Source: Carettochelys insculpta (Eukaryota; Chordata; Testudines; Carettochelyidae). Taken from it: a stretch of DNA of 64,000 nucleotides. The stretch covers positions 245,132,501 through 245,196,500 of the forward strand of contig NC_134137.1 of assembly GCF_033958435.1 (NCBI RefSeq), in the 5' to 3' direction. This document shows, piece after piece, positions 1-12,067 of the stretch; the first letter of the stretch is position 1; each line of letters opens with the position of its first letter. The notes beneath the pieces were generated by a model that was given only the letters and a program-made list of their open reading frames with translations, was not told where the DNA came from and made no database searches. Position numbers and translations under genes: made by a program.

Positions 1-1159
1 ACTTGTAGCTGGGCCCAGCCATCAGTGACCACCCAACATATTTAAACGGCAATACCAAATCATTCATTCTGGGCAGGTATTATGAACATGGGGTCATGAG
101 CCCCAAGGGGATTGCAGGAGAGGTTACTGGACTTTCAACTTTGAAAGTCCCAGCCAGTGGTTGTAAGAAAGGAAACTGCCTGAGGTTCTGAGTTACTTGC
201 TTCACTTCTTCCCTCCTCACCCCCCACCCCCAAGGGCAAGAACCATGAGCCTCAGACTCCTGAAAGGGTACACTGGTCTGGACTGGCTGACACCCATTGA
301 TTTAGGGCACAGTATTGCAAAGTACTGAATCCCAGGAACTGAAATCAGAGTGGGGTTTGAACTGCTGAGGGGGGTTGGCAGAACTGCTGGAACAGCGTTT
401 ACAGGAGGTTGGTAACAGCCTCCTGTAAACCCTGGATATAATGGAAACCAGTTTAACTTGGGATGTAACGCACAGCGCACACACATGCACCCCACCCTCA
501 CCGGGGTGTTGTGGAAAACTAAACTGGCAACACTGCCTCACAGGTGACCTCTGGGAGCAGGAGATGGGGCGCTGAGGGGCTGTGCGGGGAGATCCCTCAG
601 TCTGCAGAAGCTGCGGGTGCTCAGCACTTACCAATCGGGTCAAGAGGAGCCCATTAACCGCCCCCAAGATCTAGCCACGTTATTAAACTACAAACCGCCC
701 CGTCCCCTTCAGTCCCTGGCCGCTGTGCTCACAACACAAGCAAGGCTCGGAGGGCTCCACACGGAGCAGTGTCTCCTTTCCGGCCCCCCTGCTCGGGTAC
801 CTCCCCACGCCCACTCCTAGGACCCTGCAGGCCCCGGCCTCTTCTCCCAGAGCTCCTGCGGGGCCAATCTCACAACTGCGGAGCGTGACCCCCCTGCCTG
901 CTGCTAGCCACAGCCGGCGCTACCCGGGACCACGGCCCGGCGTGCCCTGGACCGGCGCCGACGTTTCCCGCGTCCCCGGGCAATTAGTGTGCAGGCCGGG
1001 CACGGCAGGGAGCAGCTCGCACGTGGTGCAGAGCCCCGGCTCGCAGGGAGCAGGCGCCTCGGGCCCCGGCGGCGGGTGTGCGGCACAGGGGGCGGCGAGG
1101 GAGAGGAAGAAGGAGGCTCCCAGACCCCGCGCTCCCCATTCACTCCCGCTCGGACCTAC
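1..1159 (-). other. Start of FBLN1 intron 1
   Basis: Intron sequence following the exon 1 donor, running out of the window at position 1. The part from about 780 to 1159 is GC- and CpG-rich and belongs to the promoter-proximal island. The part from 1 to 600 is ordinary AT-balanced sequence in which I see no exon or recognisable repeat. The short open frames here are GC-driven and have no supporting features. Confidence 0.5.
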
Positions 1160-1640
1160 CTTGCCCCGCCAGTAAAGGCAGCAAGCCGAGGGGCAGGAGC
1201 AGCTGCAGCAGCCGGGTCCCGCGCAGACTCTCCATCAGCGGACAGGGAACACGGACCACTGTGGGGCTCGACTCTGCGCAGCGGCCCGCCGCTTCCCCCC
1301 TGCCTTTTTGCAGCCGCCTGAGGCCGGTTAGGAAGGACACCCCCCGCCCCCCCGCCGTCACTCCCAGCGGCTTCCAGGCGAGGGAACGCACTGCCTCCCC
1401 TTTAATGAGCCCGCCTGCGAGCGCCGAGCAGAACGGGGCAGCCTGGAGGCAAAGCCCCTCTGACTGCCGGGACCCTCGCAAGCTCGGGAAACTTCCCAGA
1501 CCCGGACTAGCGGCTAGTTACTTGAGTCGAAGCGCGTCACTAAAATACAGCGCAACCGCCTCCCTCCAGGTGGTTCTCTGGAAGGAGGCGAGTTAAACCC
1601 CCGGACTCTTCCCCCCTTCGCTCCTCTTCCTCCTACAGTC
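830..1640. promoter_or_regulatory. CpG island over the FBLN1 5' end
   Basis: A stretch of about 800 bp with high GC content and dense CpG, in sharp contrast to the CpG-poor flanks. It includes C-rich runs near 1330-1360. It covers the candidate first exon and the region upstream of its start on the minus strand (1236-1640), where the promoter and 5' UTR should be. No TATA box is obvious, which fits a CpG-island promoter. The transcription start cannot be placed from sequence alone. Confidence 0.7.
1160..1235 (-). CDS. FBLN1: Fibulin-1 exon 1 (signal peptide), partial gene
   Basis: Seen: on the minus strand an ATG at 1235-1233 opens 25 codons: a short start with Arg5 and Arg8, then a Leu/Pro-rich hydrophobic core (LLQLLLPLGLLPLLAG), which is a classic secretory signal peptide. 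The frame ends at CAAG|GTAGGT (last exon base 1160), a near-consensus splice donor leaving phase 1. The exon lies in a CpG-rich block, as expected of a first exon. In-frame ATGs farther upstream exist, but this one sits directly before the hydrophobic core and has G at +4. Known: fibulin-1 is a secreted calcium-binding extracellular-matrix glycoprotein with an N-terminal signal peptide, and in human FBLN1 lies downstream of RIBC2 on the same strand. Inferred: the identity rests on this gene order, because a signal peptide carries no family signature. All other exons would lie left of position 1. Confidence 0.66.
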
Positions 1641-3461
1641 TCTCCTCCAATCACAGCTTGGTTAACAAGGAGGGGGTACAAAGCAAAGCCTGGGTGGCGT
1701 TTTCCAAAGCCTCCGCGAAACTCCTTTGAAAAATGAAGGTGACGGTCTCGTTTGCAATAGAACTAGTGGGCGCTGTGACGTGCCAGTGTTATCTGAAAAG
1801 GTCTCCTTATCTCCTTTCCACAGGTCACACAGACACTGATCTCTGATCAAAGGACGAGCTAGGGTTGATGGACTGCGTCAGTCTGCAGGGTTGCTGACAG
1901 GATTTTAAGATAACGCGGGGCAAGGGTCAGCAGCCACAATAGTAAGAAGAGCCATTTTTTCGAGTTTGGTAAAAGCCCAGTAATTCAAGAGCTGCAATGC
2001 ATGTGAATACGAGGCAGTCCTTAATAGATGAGGGCTTGTAACCCCTATTTTAAGAACAGCACACACACAATGATTGGTGATGTAATATCTGCTTACTGCA
2101 GGACATTCACAAACTTTTTACATATTCTATTTCCTCGCACTTTATGTGTGTGTTTGTACTACTGTCTTCCCGACTTTCACTCCTGAACCCACTTTAATTA
2201 TGCCAAGTTTACCCCACCTTTAACTTCAGTTTTCTTTCTCAAAATGCATGTTGCTACAAGCTTGTTTCCTTTTCAAAATCAAGACTTCATTAGCAACAAG
2301 ATCAAAACACAGATACAGTGTCATATCGCACACTGCACTGTACCTATTAAAGGGGGAGTCTTCCAACATTTTGAGATCCTGTATCATTTGCTATTTAAAT
2401 ATGAGTTGTGATATGATAACGTGCTACATTTCTACTGCTTTGTTTTGCTGGAGTACAGACTAACACAGCTACCTCTCTGTTACTAGATATGAGTTATTTG
2501 TTTTTGGGGTTTTAGATGTTGACCATTTATTGAAAATAATCAGGAGTGTTTTTTTTACTTTGCAGTTATAGTGTAGGGAGCCACAAGTAAGTCCTTAACC
2601 AGCTGCATGTGACTACAGAACTGCAGGTTGTAGGCCCCTGTCCTGGGCGGTAAATGTTACCGGAGAGTAAATATCATATGGAAACATGGGTAGGGGTTGC
2701 CTGCTTAAACACTTTGGCCTCTCTCCTGCAAAAATGTAAACCTGTCCCAGCTTTCCTCATATGACTCGTAGAAGGTCAGTAGTTTGTGAGGTTGGGGTGT
2801 ATGAGTAGATCTAGATTCACTCTCCTTGAATCAAATGAGGTACAAAGGAGCTTGGGAGAAGGAATTGTTTTATTGCACATACACTAATAAGCAATTACAC
2901 AAATAGTCATATTAAGTGGGACTATCTGCAATAGTAACTGCTGGCCAGTATGAGTAAAACATTCATAACATAGTCCTTTACCTCTCTCTTTCCCAATGGA
3001 CCAAGTATTTGAGATAGCAATGTTTACAAATGTCATGGGCTGTTTCTGCCCTTTTGTTTATTCCTTCCTCCTCTTTCTGTTAAATTATCATTGTGCCAGT
3101 TTACTTTCATCAGAATTTCCAGATCTGAAGAAGTGGGCCTGTCCCACAAAAGCTCATCTCCTAATAAATTATTTTGTTAGTCTTTAAAGTGTTGCATGAC
3201 TGCTTTTTTGTTTCGTGAAGATACAAACTAACACAGCTACCTCTCTGTGACTATACTTCCTTCCTCCTGTCACTGTCTCTCCTTTGTTCTGTGTCTTGCA
3301 AATCTAGGACAGTGTTAGAGTGTAGCAAGGGCAATTGCTTGGGGTCCCCTGCCACAGCAAACTTACACACAGAATCCCTTTACATGTTGGAATAGCCACA
3401 GTGGGCAACTGACTAGGGTCATACAACACCTTGTCTACACCGTGCACCTGTTTAATTCAAG
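1641..3461. other. Gene-free stretch with repeat fragments
   Basis: No exon or long frame is supported. Two pieces of a common reptilian interspersed repeat are recognisable. One is a short tail at about 2450-2485 (ACTAACACAGCTACCTCTCTG). The other is a longer copy at about 3115-3257 containing the phrase TGAAGAAGTGGGCCTGTCC, a TTGTTAGTCTTTAAAGTG segment, and the same tail. I cannot assign its class. The rest looks single-copy. Confidence 0.5.
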
Positions 3462-3982
3462 TACAGTAGTCCCTCCAGTTACGAGAGGGTTGTGTTCCCA
3501 TGCGCCCTTGCGTAACTGGAATTTCGTGTAGGTCGGGGGTGGCTGTTTCCTCCAGCGGAAGGCACATTCTGCAGCTGGTGAAGCAGCAGGAGTACCTGGA
3601 GCTCCTTTTGAAAGGTAAGTCATGGGGTTGGTAGGAGCAGTTAGGGAGAGTTAAGTCTGGCGGTGGGTTGGGGCCATGGGAGGGGGGCAGGAGTGTTAAG
3701 TCTGGGATGGGTTAGGGTTGGGGGAATGGAGCTGAGCCAGGCACAGGGGTTTGAACCAGGGTAGGGGGTGAGCCAGAGCCATGCTCAGGTGGTGAGCCAG
3801 GCCGTGGCGGGGATTGAACTGAGGCCAGTGTGGTTGAACTGGGTGGGGAGGTTGAACTGGGGTCGCACAGGGCTGAGGAGGGTTGAACTGGGACTAGGAG
3901 GAGCAGGATTTTGAGTTGCGCTTAACTCATATGAAGTGAGTTAAGTGCAACTCGAAATCATGCATTTGAAGGGTTTGCTGTA
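3462..3982. mobile_element. Mariner/Tigger-like element with internal G-rich repeats
   Basis: The left end reads TACAGTAGTCCCTCCAGTTA and the right end, read inverted, TACAGCAAACCCTTCAAATG. These are degenerate terminal inverted repeats flanked by TA, as in Tc1/mariner elements. Between them lies a G-rich degenerate minisatellite built on variants of GGTTGAACTGGGG and GAGCCAGGC (about 3650-3905). An internal segment around 3540-3625 resembles the reverse complement of the element at 63.1-63.8 kb, so the two are copies of one family in opposite orientation. No transposase is visible. Confidence 0.55.
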
Positions 3983-5351
3983 TTTTAAGCCACCTATATG
4001 GAAACTCTTGTTTTGGTTCAATAGTGGCTATTTTATTGAATCTTAAACCTGGTCTTAGCTGACTAAACAAAACAGAAATAAGCTTGGTATTAACCAAAGT
4101 AAGTGTGTTCACACACCTATTTGAACTGGTTTAATTAAGGACTTCACTACATGGGAGTTATTCCCAATTAACTCTGCATGTGGATGCCATTATTCTGAAA
4201 TGAGAGTGCAGTATTCCAAATTAGCTTACTGCATTTTAGATTTCAGAATAAGGGTGCTCATGCATGGAGTTCATCAGAAATAGTTTGTGTAATTTAAATT
4301 TACACCCTACTTTTTTCTACTCTAGCTCAAATTCAGTTTAAAAATCACACATGAACGGTATGTCTATACATAAGGGTTCTTCCTGATTAATTCCATGGAT
4401 GGACATTCATTTCAGTTTCTGCTTAGCATAACCCATGCTAAACAAGTTTAAGGCACTCATTCCAGAAAAAAAAGTGCTTTGGTTAACCTTCTCTCCATGT
4501 TTAGAGAATTAAATTAAGCCAGTGCCAGTTAGTTGTCCACTGCCCAAGACAATTCCAGAATGCAAACATTGTGTTGCAACTCCATCATGTATAGAAACTG
4601 AAAGGAAATTTTTGTATGGATAGGTGTGACAAAATTATTTGACAGATCATCTTGGGAAGAGTTCACTGTAATGCAAATTGTCAAGAATGCTTTTTCTATT
4701 TGGAATTCATTATCCTTTGCTCACTTTGTTTGACAAAGAAAAAATTATTTCATTAAATTGCAAAATAATAATTCATTAGTTGCTTATCATTCTAAACATA
4801 TGTGGAAAATATTTTGCTCTCTGTTACTACAATCGGTTTACCAGCTGTGCAGAGTAACAGGTTAAGTAAAATTTCTTCAAGACATAGCATGAGGTATGGT
4901 CATTTGGAGATCAACTAATAGCTTTCTCCTTTTTTCTTTTTAAGTACTCCTCATAATTTTAATAGACGTGTCCAGCATAAATTGGCACAGTTGCCTACAA
5001 TCAAATTCCTTGGCCCCAAGCACATATGGTTCTAATTATTGACTTCACGTTTGCTATCAAACCTAAATTGCGCACTTAGGCCCTGAGGCACAGGCCATTG
5101 ACTACAGTGAGCTTTGGATCAGGCTCATGCTTACTGGAGGACATAAAAGCCTATCAGAGAGAAATGTTTTGAAAAACTACAAAGATTTATAGTCTGAACA
5201 TTTTTTGCATCTGTTTGCACAGTCCCTGTAATCCTTTGTGTATTTTTAAACAAATGCTTTAATGAGGATATTTTTATTTTAGAAGAACAAAAATAACTTG
5301 CAGCAGCTCAGCATTAATGAGCAATGCCCCTGCCACAAGCCATTATATATC
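3983..5351. other. Gene-free stretch, decayed DNA-element relics
   Basis: No gene is seen. The stretch 4130-4450 contains phrases such as TATGTCTATACATAAGG and ATTCTGAAATGAGAG, which look like badly decayed Harbinger-type inverted-repeat elements, but I cannot define ends. 4450-5351 is AT-rich and unassigned. Confidence 0.35.
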
Positions 5352-5354
5352 TTA

Positions 5355-5720
5355 GGCTACATCTACTTTAGAGGGTTTTGTTGACAAAACCCATGGAGCT
5401 TCCAGATACCCAAGGTGTACTGTTGACAGTAAATAGACAGGATGCAGCACTTTTTTCAACGGTCTTGTCCTGCTTCCCACAAGGCATAACCATTCTGTTG
5501 ACAGATCTCTGAAACATGGGGCAGCCCTGTCTGCTGTGCTTCTGGCTGGCCATTTTGTTGAGAGAGCGGCCAGGCAGTCTGGCCGCTCTCTGTCGACAGC
5601 GTGGGTGGCTCTTGTGATTTGCTTGGTAATTTGGCCACAATCTGTCAACAGAAATTTTGTTGCAAGATCTCTTCTGACAAAATTTTTCTGTCAAGAAATG
5701 GCTGTAAGCTAGACATAGCC
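5355..5720. mobile_element. Harbinger-like MITE, GTTGACAG subfamily
   Basis: A 366-bp inverted-repeat element. It starts GGCTACATCTAC and ends GCTAGACATAGCC, flanked on both sides by TTA (5352-5354 and 5721-5723), the 3-bp target duplication typical of PIF/Harbinger. The interior is rich in the palindrome CTGTCGACAG and its deaminated forms CTGTTGACAG and CTGTCAACAG. It is non-autonomous and carries no transposase. Related copies lie at 37015-37408 and 61611-62046. Confidence 0.8.
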
Positions 5721-5723
5721 TTA

Positions 5724-7164
5724 CAGAAAAATCCTGCCAATTTTACTGAAGGGTGGGCGGGGGAGATGCAGCGTGCTCCAGGTGGTGCTGAAGGCTGGCT
5801 GTCCCCAGCCCTGCCCTGCTCTGCCCCTCCTGCCTGAGGCCCTGCTTCTTGTGGGAGGATGGAGTCACCCCCCACCCCAACTCTACACAGGGGCCTGGAA
5901 AGTCTGTCAGTCCCACTGCTTCCACTGAAATCATCTGAGCCTTAGTCTTTTTCAACAGCAGCTGTCTCTCATAAGCATCTAAATAATGACTCTAGTGTAC
6001 TCAGCCCCCAGTGTCTTGGGATGTGGAGGGGACTCTCAGCTGGGGAAGAATATATCTGATTATTTTACTTCCCCACCCTGTTTTATACACTACTTATTTC
6101 GTTACCTTGTACGATCTTTGAGACCAGAACTATGCCTTCCTGCATTGCCCCATTTCTACAAACACAAGGGAACAACTATACACAAAAGGACGGGGGTTTG
6201 TCTTTGTGCAGCTCATAATACAATCCTGACTACATCTTCTGGGCACTTCAGCAATGCAAACAAACAATAACCAAAGGCCAATGAGATTTTAAAATGGAAA
6301 ATTTTTTTAAAAAATGTGAACATTCTTGCGTAGTTTGACTCAAAATGTCTGTTCTCTGAGATGTGCCAGCTGCCAAAGTCTGGTGGCTCTTTGGATGGCC
6401 AGGAGGTTCAGACGTACATTTGGGCTGATGCAGGAGTAAGGAGGGAAAAAAAATGCGGGGGAGGAGTGTGGAGATAACAGCCCTGTTAGCTGAACTAATG
6501 GAAATTGTTCCCTGCCAGCTACTTCCAGTGCATGGGCATTATAACAACTTTATGTGCATAGCAAGCTGGGCAGCCATCAGTACGGAAATTGGCTCAGAGT
6601 ACTTGGACTATAACAGACTCTTGTTTTACATAAGAAAATTCATGGGAGTTCTGTGTGATGGGAAGAATAAGGTTAGACACCTTCTCCTGCCATGATCACT
6701 AGAAACTGCTAGAGAGCAGGACACCTGATCTTTAATGACATTTGACTGTAAAATCAGCCTCCTCTTCTCATCATTTTCCCTACCCTGCCCCCACCCCCAC
6801 AAAAGGTTAAGGTGTTTCTTTTAGTAAGAAGAGAGATTTCTACTGAGTGGTGCTCCTGTTTCCTTTTTCCTGACCGTCAGTGTCAGAACCAGCCTTCTCT
6901 TCGCTTACGTTTAGCTGACTTCTTTCCACCATGATCACCCAACTACTCGAGAGGGTCAATGAGATGATTTCAGTTGTAAGACAAAGCCTCTCTTTGTGCC
7001 AAAATGTAATTAATTCATTTTTACATTAAAGAGGAGATGTACAGGCAATCAGCAGCCTCTTCTACCAAAGGAAAAACAAAACCTAACTGCTGTGCTCAGG
7101 TTGGGTATAGTTCACAATATGTTTGTAAAAACGGAATGTTCAGGTAACAATTCCTCAGAACCCA
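5724..7164. other. Gene-free stretch
   Basis: No exon, RNA gene or clear repeat is recognised. There are scattered short open frames without domain content. Confidence 0.4.
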
Positions 7165-7370
7165 CCTTGCCTAGATAATAGAGAACCGGACTGAGCCTCA
7201 AAGAAGTAGAAGTGCTAGTCCCAGCTCTGTCACAGACCTGTTGTGTGACCATGGGTAAGTCACACGATTTATCTATGCTTTGGTTACCCCACCTGTTAAA
7301 TGAAATGTCTTTTTAAAGAGCTTTGGGATCTATGAAATAAAAGTAACATATCAGAGCTAGGTATTATAAA
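7165..7370 (+). mobile_element. MIR/CORE-SINE
   Basis: Contains the MIR core in forward orientation: CAGCTCTGTCACAGACCTG followed by TGTGTGACCATGGGTAAGTC, then a pyrimidine-rich segment, and TAAAGAGCTTTGGGATCTATG near the 3' part. This is an ancient tRNA-derived SINE shared by amniotes. It is diverged and has no coding capacity. Confidence 0.75.
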
Positions 7371-8088
7371 CCAGGGGTTTGGAGGCATTGAACTCCTCTT
7401 TGTCAGGTTGAGAGAAGGGTTGACGTGCAATTTAGGTCAGTTTTGGCTTAATTTCTGTCTTTTTCTCCAATTTAAAAATAGGATCCTAGTAGTCACCTAA
7501 ACCAGTAAAACGTAAGTGTTCAAAATAGCCCTCTCATCCCTTTCTCCCAAACTTACAGATATGCACATCATTTGCCAGCGAAGCCACATTACCACCTAAA
7601 TAACAGATAAACGTGTTTGTCTTGAGAGCTCTTCCTTGGGTCATATTTTGCTTTTGAAATATTGTTCTATCTATGCCTGAGCCAGTTACAATTAAAATCT
7701 AACTGTTGTGGCACCAAGCAATAGCTTGAGTGAAAGGCAGAAAACAGAATTCATATGAGATCTCTACTTTTAGGCTGCTCATTAAATAGACGTCACTTTC
7801 CATCTATTCAGAAACAAAAACAAACTCTGTGCCGAAACCTTATAAAGCAGACTACACCCTACCAAGCAATAAACTGCATTAAGTTCACTGACTAATGTGT
7901 TCTGCATATGCTTTCAATGGCCTGGGTAAAATGAAACCAGAAAAAGGAGTTTCTTTATGTGCATAACTTTTGCTTTTCTTTCAGTTTTTGCAATATACTG
8001 TATTTAATAGTTCTACTATTACATGGGTGATATCTTGGCCTCACTGAAGTCTTTGGCAAAACTCCCAGTAAATTATCCTTAAATATAC
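7371..8088. other. Gene-free stretch
   Basis: AT-rich sequence with no recognisable gene or repeat. Confidence 0.4.
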
Positions 8089-8170
8089 CTATCTCATAGA
8101 GCTGGAAGAGACCTTCAGAGGTCATTGAGTTTAGTCCCCTGCCCTCTAAAAAGGACCAAGTATAACCCAC
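8089..8170 (-). mobile_element. CR1 LINE 3' end fragment
   Basis: Reads ATCTCATAGAGCTGGAAGAG then CAGAGGTCATTGAGT, the usual 3' terminus of reptilian CR1 seen on the complementary strand. It is a very short remnant. Confidence 0.6.
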
Positions 8171-8255
8171 ACATGTATGTGTGGTTAACTGTCCCATGTA
8201 GTGGCACCTAGACCACGTTGCAGAGAAAGACTAAGTCTCCTCTATAGCCTAAGCT

Positions 8256-8332
8256 GGTCTTTAGCTCAAGCGGTAGAGGCACCTGCTTTAAGCTCCAGAG
8301 GTCCCATGTTTGACTCTGGCTATGGGCAGTTA
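8256..8332 (+). mobile_element. tRNA-derived SINE head
   Basis: An internal RNA polymerase III promoter is visible: box A-like TTAGCTCAAGCGG (8261-8273) and a degenerate box B GGTCCCATGTTTGACTC (8300-8316) with tRNA-like spacing. The sequence does not fold as a complete tRNA, and the 3' side is not a CCA end, so it is read as a SINE head rather than a tRNA gene. Confidence 0.5.
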
Positions 8333-8894
8333 GACAAATATCATCCCTAACAATTTTTTTGAAATCTATTTACCCCAGACCTCTAAATGGCCTCCTCAGT
8401 GATTGAGTTTACAACCCTGGGTTTAGCAGGCTAATGATCATTGTACTCAGTGGGGCAAGGATTTCACTCAATAGTACTATTAATTCTCATGTTTACTAAT
8501 ACTCCCAAACTCGTGCTGTTATTCTTGCAATTTGTCAACAAAGAGTTATTCTCTTTGAAAGAGAAGTGGAAATAAAAATCTGACCCTAAAATTTTGCTCT
8601 GAAATAAAACATGGTTGGTTTATTTTCCACTTGTCGCAGCCTCAATTCGTGAAGACTCAGTAAATTCCCCCAGCTGACTTCAGTTAGAACTGTGGCTGTA
8701 TATGGATTGCAGGATCAGACTTTTGCTTTTTTGAAAATTACAAACTCATATGCTTAAGACTCTATCTAGAGTGCACTTTAAAGAGTCCATGGCTATGCTG
8801 AAGGTAGATTGTAGGGGCATTTTCATATTTTGGTTCGGTGTTTGTTGATTATCATTAACAAAATGTTTTCTTAGGCATTGAGACTTGGTTTTAG

Positions 8895-9003
8895 TTATAT
8901 TTCAAATGAGACATGGTGGGTGAGATAATATCTTTTACTGGACCAACTTCAGATGGTGAGAGAGAGAAGCATTCAGGCTACACAAAACTCTCCTTCAGGT
9001 ATG
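8895..9003. repeat. Common reptilian interspersed repeat (GGACCAACTTC type)
   Basis: Contains GGTGAGATAATATC followed by TTTTACTGGACCAACTTC and a CTCTCCTTCAGGTATGGG tail. I recognise this phrase as a frequent dispersed repeat in reptile genomes, but I cannot assign it to a class. Confidence 0.5.
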
Positions 9004-9007
9004 GGAT

Positions 9008-9190
9008 AGGTATTCGGTACGTCTACATGGTGTTTAAACAATCATGGTTGGCCCATGTCAGTTGGCTTGGGAATGCAGGATTTCAGATGTGGCATTAATT
9101 CATTGCAGTGTGTATAGCCTGAGGTTCAGGCTCTAGTGAGGCAGGAGGGTTGGAGAACCTGGGCTGCCCAAAGCTGGAACCCCATGTTCT
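9008..9190. mobile_element. Decayed Harbinger-type MITE
   Basis: Contains TACGTCTACATGGTGTTTAA, then GCCCATGTCAGTTGGCTTGG and TTGCAGTGTGTATAGCC. This is the layout of a second family of short inverted-repeat elements in turtles, with terminal ACGTCTACA-type sequence. The ends are too decayed for a target duplication. A related relic in the other orientation lies at about 15540-15780. Confidence 0.45.
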
Positions 9191-12067
9191 TTGGTGAGGA
9201 AAGCTCAGACACCAAATCATTACTATGAGACTATGGAGAAAAAGAAGAATATGACCACACACAAAAATGTGCCAGTTTTACATCCCTTACTTCAGTCAGC
9301 AGCAAAGTACCATCTTGTGCCTTCTTTCTGTTCTTTCTGTAATCCTTATTTATATATATTCCTTTCTTCTCTCTGCCTTAAGACAATTGTCAAGAATCAA
9401 AAGCAAATGTATTCTGACGAAAAAGCAATGCTGAGTGCCAGCCTGACGCCAACACCCAGTCAAGGGGCAGTCTTTCCTTTGAAGTCAGTGGAAATTGGAT
9501 TGACCCCAAGAGAACTATAAGGACTAGCACCAGATTTTACTTTGGTTTTCAGGGGCAGCATTCTTCAGCCTGATTACCTACTTCAGAAAAATATTCAGAG
9601 CTTACCAATTAATATACTATGTAATACCTCTGTGGAAAATGCTTATCTTACTCCTTCAAAATAGCCTCAGTATGTATATGCCATTGCTGTATAGTCTCTT
9701 CAAAAGGTTCCAGCAGCCCTGCAAGTGTAGCCATGTTTTGATTTGTTGGGCTTTTTTGAGGGAGGGAAAGGGGTGTTATATATCTCCCAGCCTCCAGGCT
9801 TCACTCCAGCCAGAACAAAGCAAACCCTTCTTTTAGTTTCAGTTTGCACCTTCAGTGTAACAGTCAGTTCTCACGCACATCCCTTCAGAACAAAAGGGTT
9901 GTATTCTTAACTGACTTCTTCCTTTGCTGGAGGCAGCACAGGAATCCCATCCTCACTGTCACTTTGTTATGCTGCTGGGAATCACGGAATGAGGAAGAAA
10001 TTGCTTGAACAGAGAGCTGCTTTTCCAGTTCTTCCATCCCACATCACAAACTAGAACCAACAAAAACCAGCTGGGCTAAGCCCCGTCTGATCTAACTCAG
10101 TTGTGACAACAACCCAACACACAACAACTTCAGCACCCCAAACCTAGCACTGACTGACATTGATGATCGGTACCAACAGCAGTCACATGAGCAGTGGGAA
10201 TTACAACCTAGAGGGGGGAGTCTGAGCAGCTGTTTTTCACTAGCTGCACCTCCTTCTTCAGGTGGCCACAGGTAATAAACATGTGCCCTTCCTTCCTAGC
10301 CACACCCACAGCATGTAGTGCTAGACTGGTCCTGCTGCTGGATGCATCTGGGCCAGTCCAAGATATTCAGGCTGGGTCTAATTTGGTCTGCTTCCAGGAG
10401 CGCAACAAAGGAGGAGCTAAGGGTCCCAGCCCCCCTTAGACATACACAGGAAAGGGGAGAGTTGGTCAGAAACTTCCGGGGGGAGGCAGACGTCCTAGTT
10501 TATCCAATGGGAGGGAAGGATAAGGAGGGCTTAGGGCAATAGTAAGGGGAGAACCCCAGAATCATTCTCCACTGGTCCCTCTTGCTCCTTCACTTGTAAC
10601 TGAATTTAGAACTCATTCCTCTGATGTGCCAAACATTGTGACCCCACCACACTCCAGCAAAAAAGAAAATTAAGCATGTGCTTAAATTCAATAGTTCCAT
10701 TAACTTCAGTGGGATTATTCACAGGCTTAAAGTTATGGGATGGGATGCCTTCTGGGTTGGAATTTAATAACATATCCTCAACAGGATACCTCACTGCTGC
10801 TCTTACTTTTCAGGGATGTTCTTTGTGTGAAACTCTTAGTCCCATCACTGTTATTACTGATGTCCTGCTTGGATCTTGTTTTGGAGCTACTATTATCTCC
10901 ATTTCAAAACTTCTGTCATCTGCCAGACTCCGCAATGGCACATAAGAATGTTTTCACAAACATGATATCTTGGCCTACTATGGTGCTATCATGTAACACA
11001 AACATTTTCAGGCCTTGTTATCTTTATCTGGTTTTGTATTCTTCTGTTTTGTCTCTCAGAAAAGCTATTCTTTTAAGCAAATTTGTAACCTCATTTCCAG
11101 TTAAAGTGTCCTCCAGTAACAAAATCCTTGCTTCACCTCGTATTGTTTCCACCGATACCTTCTCATAGAGTTCTTCGGTGCAATACTGGAGATGACTAAT
11201 AATCTTAGTATTTTGTTATTTTGCTTAAAACTCATGATAGCTGTTGAAAAGGTGCCAGCTAAAGTGTCTGCTTCTCCAGTCTACTGAACTTAATGCCATT
11301 GGGGAAGAAGCAGACAAATTCTCTTTTTCCAAAGAGCCATTGAGCTTTTTTTATTTTTATTTTTTATCTATTTCACAGAAGAGTTTTGGGGGCAGAGCCT
11401 ATATAGATATATATAGGTACAGTTTCCAATACAGTGGGGTCCTGGTTTATCCAAGGAGAGGGGAGGATAAGGAAGGTGGGGTCCCAGCCCCATACCCAAT
11501 ATCCTACCAGGATATTGCTGTGATATAAGTGTAAAATGAAAACAATCTTTCTATCTTTACTTGCAGTAGATGTCAAAAATACGATCATATTACAGAGCCT
11601 TCTCTCCATGTAACTGTTCCCTCTACAAACAGTTTGCGGCTCCTCACTGTACATGAAACTTAACCTTGGTGCTGGTTAAACTACTGCATATTAATTTAAA
11701 TGGCTTTTAACAGCTTCAGATCATACCTAGCATCTTTATGGATATAGCTGATCAATGTTGGAGCAATCAGATTAACCTTTTTTGTGGGAAGTTGGAGAGT
11801 TCTAATGATCTGCATGTGTAGATCTTAGAAGATGGGCCTTGTCTAGCATGTGAGCCTCCACCATTTATCTTGTATGGCAGCTGTATCAGAAATGTGTTTA
11901 TCATAGGGGGATTTCAGTGCCATGTATGCTGTTTTCAGTGCTGCCTGCTCTTGCATTTTTATCTCACGTCTTGCTATATCAAGGGTTATTCTTACAGCTC
12001 CGGCACCTGAATTCATGTGATGAAATGAGAATCTCAGCTTTGTCTTTTACAAATATGAGTAAATTTC
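9191..12067. other. Gene-free stretch
   Basis: No gene can be supported. Two short segments, about 10485-10540 and 11430-11480, share GTTTATCCAA plus a G-rich GGATAAGGA phrase and may be ends of a mariner-like element. A short AT palindrome (CCTATATAGATATATATAGG, about 11398-11417) is present. The remainder is unassigned. Confidence 0.35.
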
